Shown here: piece by piece, positions 62,200 to 64,000 of the stretch
Position numbering within the stretch: the stretch's first letter is position 1
How the letters are laid out: the number at the start of each line of letters is the position of its first letter
NCBI RefSeq assembly: GCF_014529535.1
Contig: NW_023503616.1
Coordinates: 2,356,001-2,420,000, forward strand
Length of the DNA stretch: 64,000 nt
Direction: 5' to 3'
Source of the DNA: Bradysia coprophila
Taxonomy: Eukaryota > Arthropoda > Insecta > Diptera > Sciaridae
Program-made: the position numbers and the translations under genes
The notes under the pieces: model-generated
The model's database searches: none
The model's input: only the letters and a program-made list of their open reading frames with translations
Told to the model about the DNA's origin: nothing

Positions 62200-62320
62200 C
62201 AAGAAAAATCGGCTCATTTATCTTTTCCGCGTTGCTCGTGTCGCTTCGAAGTTTTTTGTGCGCTGTGCATTTTTCCGAAAAGGACGCCAACTAAGCTGTG
62301 AAACAGTTTCATCTTGATCA
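62200..62320 (+). other. Probable 5' untranslated exon of the zinc-finger gene
   Basis: The segment is less AT-rich than its surroundings and ends at a good donor (CTTGATCAG|GTATGAGC). It would splice to the acceptor at 63227 (GATTTCAG), which precedes the first ATG by nine bases. The 5' boundary is a guess. Confidence 0.35.
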
Positions 62321-63236
62321 GGTATGAGCGATTGAATTTACTTTTTTCTATTAGAATTTAGTCGGTTTGTTCTGATACAAGTGCCTGAAGTGACGGTAAA
62401 ATATTTAGCGCGACCAACTTTCACGAAACATTCTTACTTCGATTGATCGAGCGTGGTCATCAATTGTAAAAGAAAAGGTAAAAGGTGTCCTAGTGCCTAA
62501 TCGAGCAAAGAAAATAAGAATTGATTGGTATCAGTAAAAAAGTTTAGTTTTTTGTTGTTCTGATGTTTCAGCAATAAGTAATTTGTGAAATACGCATGGC
62601 ATCCAGAAAACTTTCGAATAGCGTGTTCTCGTCCATTTTTAAGTGAAGCAGAGTTTGCATTGTTGTAAACGGGCTATTCCGTTTTCCGTTGTACAAAACG
62701 GTTTTGTCGTGTTTTGGGCATTATAACTGATCGGCTTTTTTTGATAAAAATGTTAATTTTCGTACGGGCATGTATGAATTTGAGGTTATGTTAAGCATTG
62801 AAAAAACAATGCACGAAGTAACAACAATGTTCTTCTTGCGAAAAATTCGGATTATTGTGCATTGCATATCATCAACATTTTGGAGGGAAATTAACCTAAA
62901 AAATGTTGACGTTTGGGAAAACGAAGTTGTGACACAAAGTTCAAATAAACTTCAGTTCGTTTTCTTCAATTACCCATAATAAAACTGTTTACTAGCCCAG
63001 AATGGCTCAAGCCCGAATTCAGACAGTCAAAACCTTTTCAATCAAGTTTCACTTCAATCATCAGCACAGTACGTAGGACCTCCGATGTACGTTAGCCATT
63101 CAGCTGAACCGAACCGAACAGAACCGTTAAGTCTCTCTTTGACCATAATCCGTCTACTACTCGTCCTAAAATCGCTGAACATTTTTTAACAACAAAAACT
63201 TTGACAGTTTTTCAATTTCGATTTCAGATTCCAAAC

Positions 63237-64000
63237 ATGGCATCCACATTTGACAATACTTACGTAAGCATGGAATTTAGTTTTTTTTAAATTTTTTGTT
63301 AAATTTAGCTGAAAAGATGTGAAATTGGGATTCTTAAGTGAACCATAAAACTAAATTTCGTCATTCTTTTTCTTAGGGATTCGGAAGTTCAAGAGCGTCT
63401 GACTTAAATAGCGGTGGATATCAGCCTCGTCGTTCCAATTGGATTTGTTCAAATTCCAGCTGCGCAGCAACTAACTTCGGTAATCGGGATGAGTGCTTCA
63501 AATGTCATGAAGAAAAAGGGGATGCTGTAGATGCTCCGGCCGACTCCAACTTTAAACCGCGTCAGCGAACTGAATGGATTTGCACCGATACCAGTTGTGC
63601 AACGAAAAACTTTGGACACCGTACCGAATGTTTTAAATGCTACGCAGCGAAAGGTGATGCCGAAGATGTTGCAGCCGAGCCATATAAGCCTCGTGCAAGC
63701 GATTGGATTTGCACCAACTCAAGCTGTGCCCTCAAAAACTTTGGCAATCGATTTGAATGCTTTAAGTGTCATGAACCGAAGGGCGACGCACAAGATGCTC
63801 CTGAAGATTATACACCGCCGGCGCGTCAGAAAATGGAATGGTACTGCACTGATTCCAGTTGTGGAGCGAGAAATTTCCAGAGTCGAACCGAATGCTTCAA
63901 GTGTAGCGAACCGAAAGGTGATGCCCAAGATGTTCCAGCTGACTCTTCGGGTGGAAACAAAACTCGTGCGAACGATTGGATTTGTACAAACTCCAGCTGT
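63237..64000 (+). CDS. Tandem RanBP2-type zinc-finger protein (3' end outside window)
   Basis: Coding exon 63237-63263 (MASTFDNTY) joins in phase to an exon that starts at 63377 and is open to the window end, giving 217 residues so far. Four complete fingers and the start of a fifth are visible. Each has W-x-C-x4-C-x3-N-x6-C-x2-C, for example WICTNSSCALKNFGNRFECF followed by KC. Each is followed by a KGDA...D/E-rich linker, giving a 43-46 residue repeat. RanBP2-type fingers bind single-stranded RNA (as in ZRANB2 and the FET proteins) or ubiquitin. The N-F pair and basic Arg inside each finger favour RNA binding, but that is inference. I recognise no specific orthologue. Internal repeat similarity implies expansion by tandem duplication. 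Confidence 0.88.

Larger units (their letters stand above)
55507..62200. other. Awh upstream or first-intron region, no gene supported
   Basis: About 6.7 kb of AT-rich DNA. It should contain the Awh start-codon exon and promoter, which I could not locate. A minus frame at 56350-56553 (67 codons, fairly polar) is not recognised. Repeats within it are listed separately. Confidence 0.45.

Noticed and set aside
1-64000. CRISPR array, prokaryotic operon or phage
   Set aside because: Spliced genes, poly(A) signals and MITEs show nuclear insect DNA; no direct-repeat/spacer array is present.

Overview
The window is eukaryotic, AT-rich nuclear DNA from an insect, very probably a dipteran. The gene models below (introns, GT-AG splice sites, phases) were assembled by eye from the sequence. 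The non-muscle myosin essential light chain and the LIM-homeodomain protein Arrowhead read almost like their Drosophila counterparts. Low gene density, many small hairpin repeats and modest introns would suit a lower dipteran such as a fungus gnat, but that is an inference.

Layout. 1-6 kb: a possible 3' end of an upstream gene, an intronless bacterial-type YqiA/YcfP-like alpha/beta hydrolase (+), a decayed S1 serine-protease fragment (+), an unrecognised Ser/Asn-rich protein (-) and an unrecognised acidic protein (+). 7-12 kb: Mlc-c (three exons, +) converges on a STRAD pseudokinase gene (four exons, -). 13-19 kb: an unidentified terminal exon (+), a complete six-exon alpha-esterase (+) and a three-exon Rai1/DXO decapping nuclease (copy A, +). 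19-20.6 kb: PARP16 (five exons, -) lies tail-to-tail with Rai1 copy A, only seven bases separating the stop codons. 20.7-27.6 kb is repeat-rich. 27.6-29.2 kb: a second Rai1/DXO gene (copy B, +) with the same intron positions as copy A but a changed catalytic-motif residue.

29.2-49.6 kb holds no gene I can support; it carries many short inverted-repeat elements. 49.6-55.5 kb: five exons of Arrowhead (-), from LIM1 to the stop, with the start-codon exon not found. From about 62.2 kb a (+) gene encoding tandem RanBP2-type zinc fingers begins and runs off the window end.

Functional themes: RNA 5'-end quality control (two Rai1/DXO paralogs), kinase-scaffold signalling (STRAD), ER stress/ADP-ribosylation (PARP16), detoxification or lipid-ester hydrolysis (alpha-esterase), cytoskeleton (Mlc-c) and developmental patterning (Arrowhead). 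The genes are unrelated neighbours, not an operon. The most notable observations are the bacterial-like hydrolase, the divergent Rai1 paralog pair, a dense family of ~100-bp elements with ATCTGTTA ends, two elements with perfect 8-bp target duplications, and a very young 650-bp foldback element.
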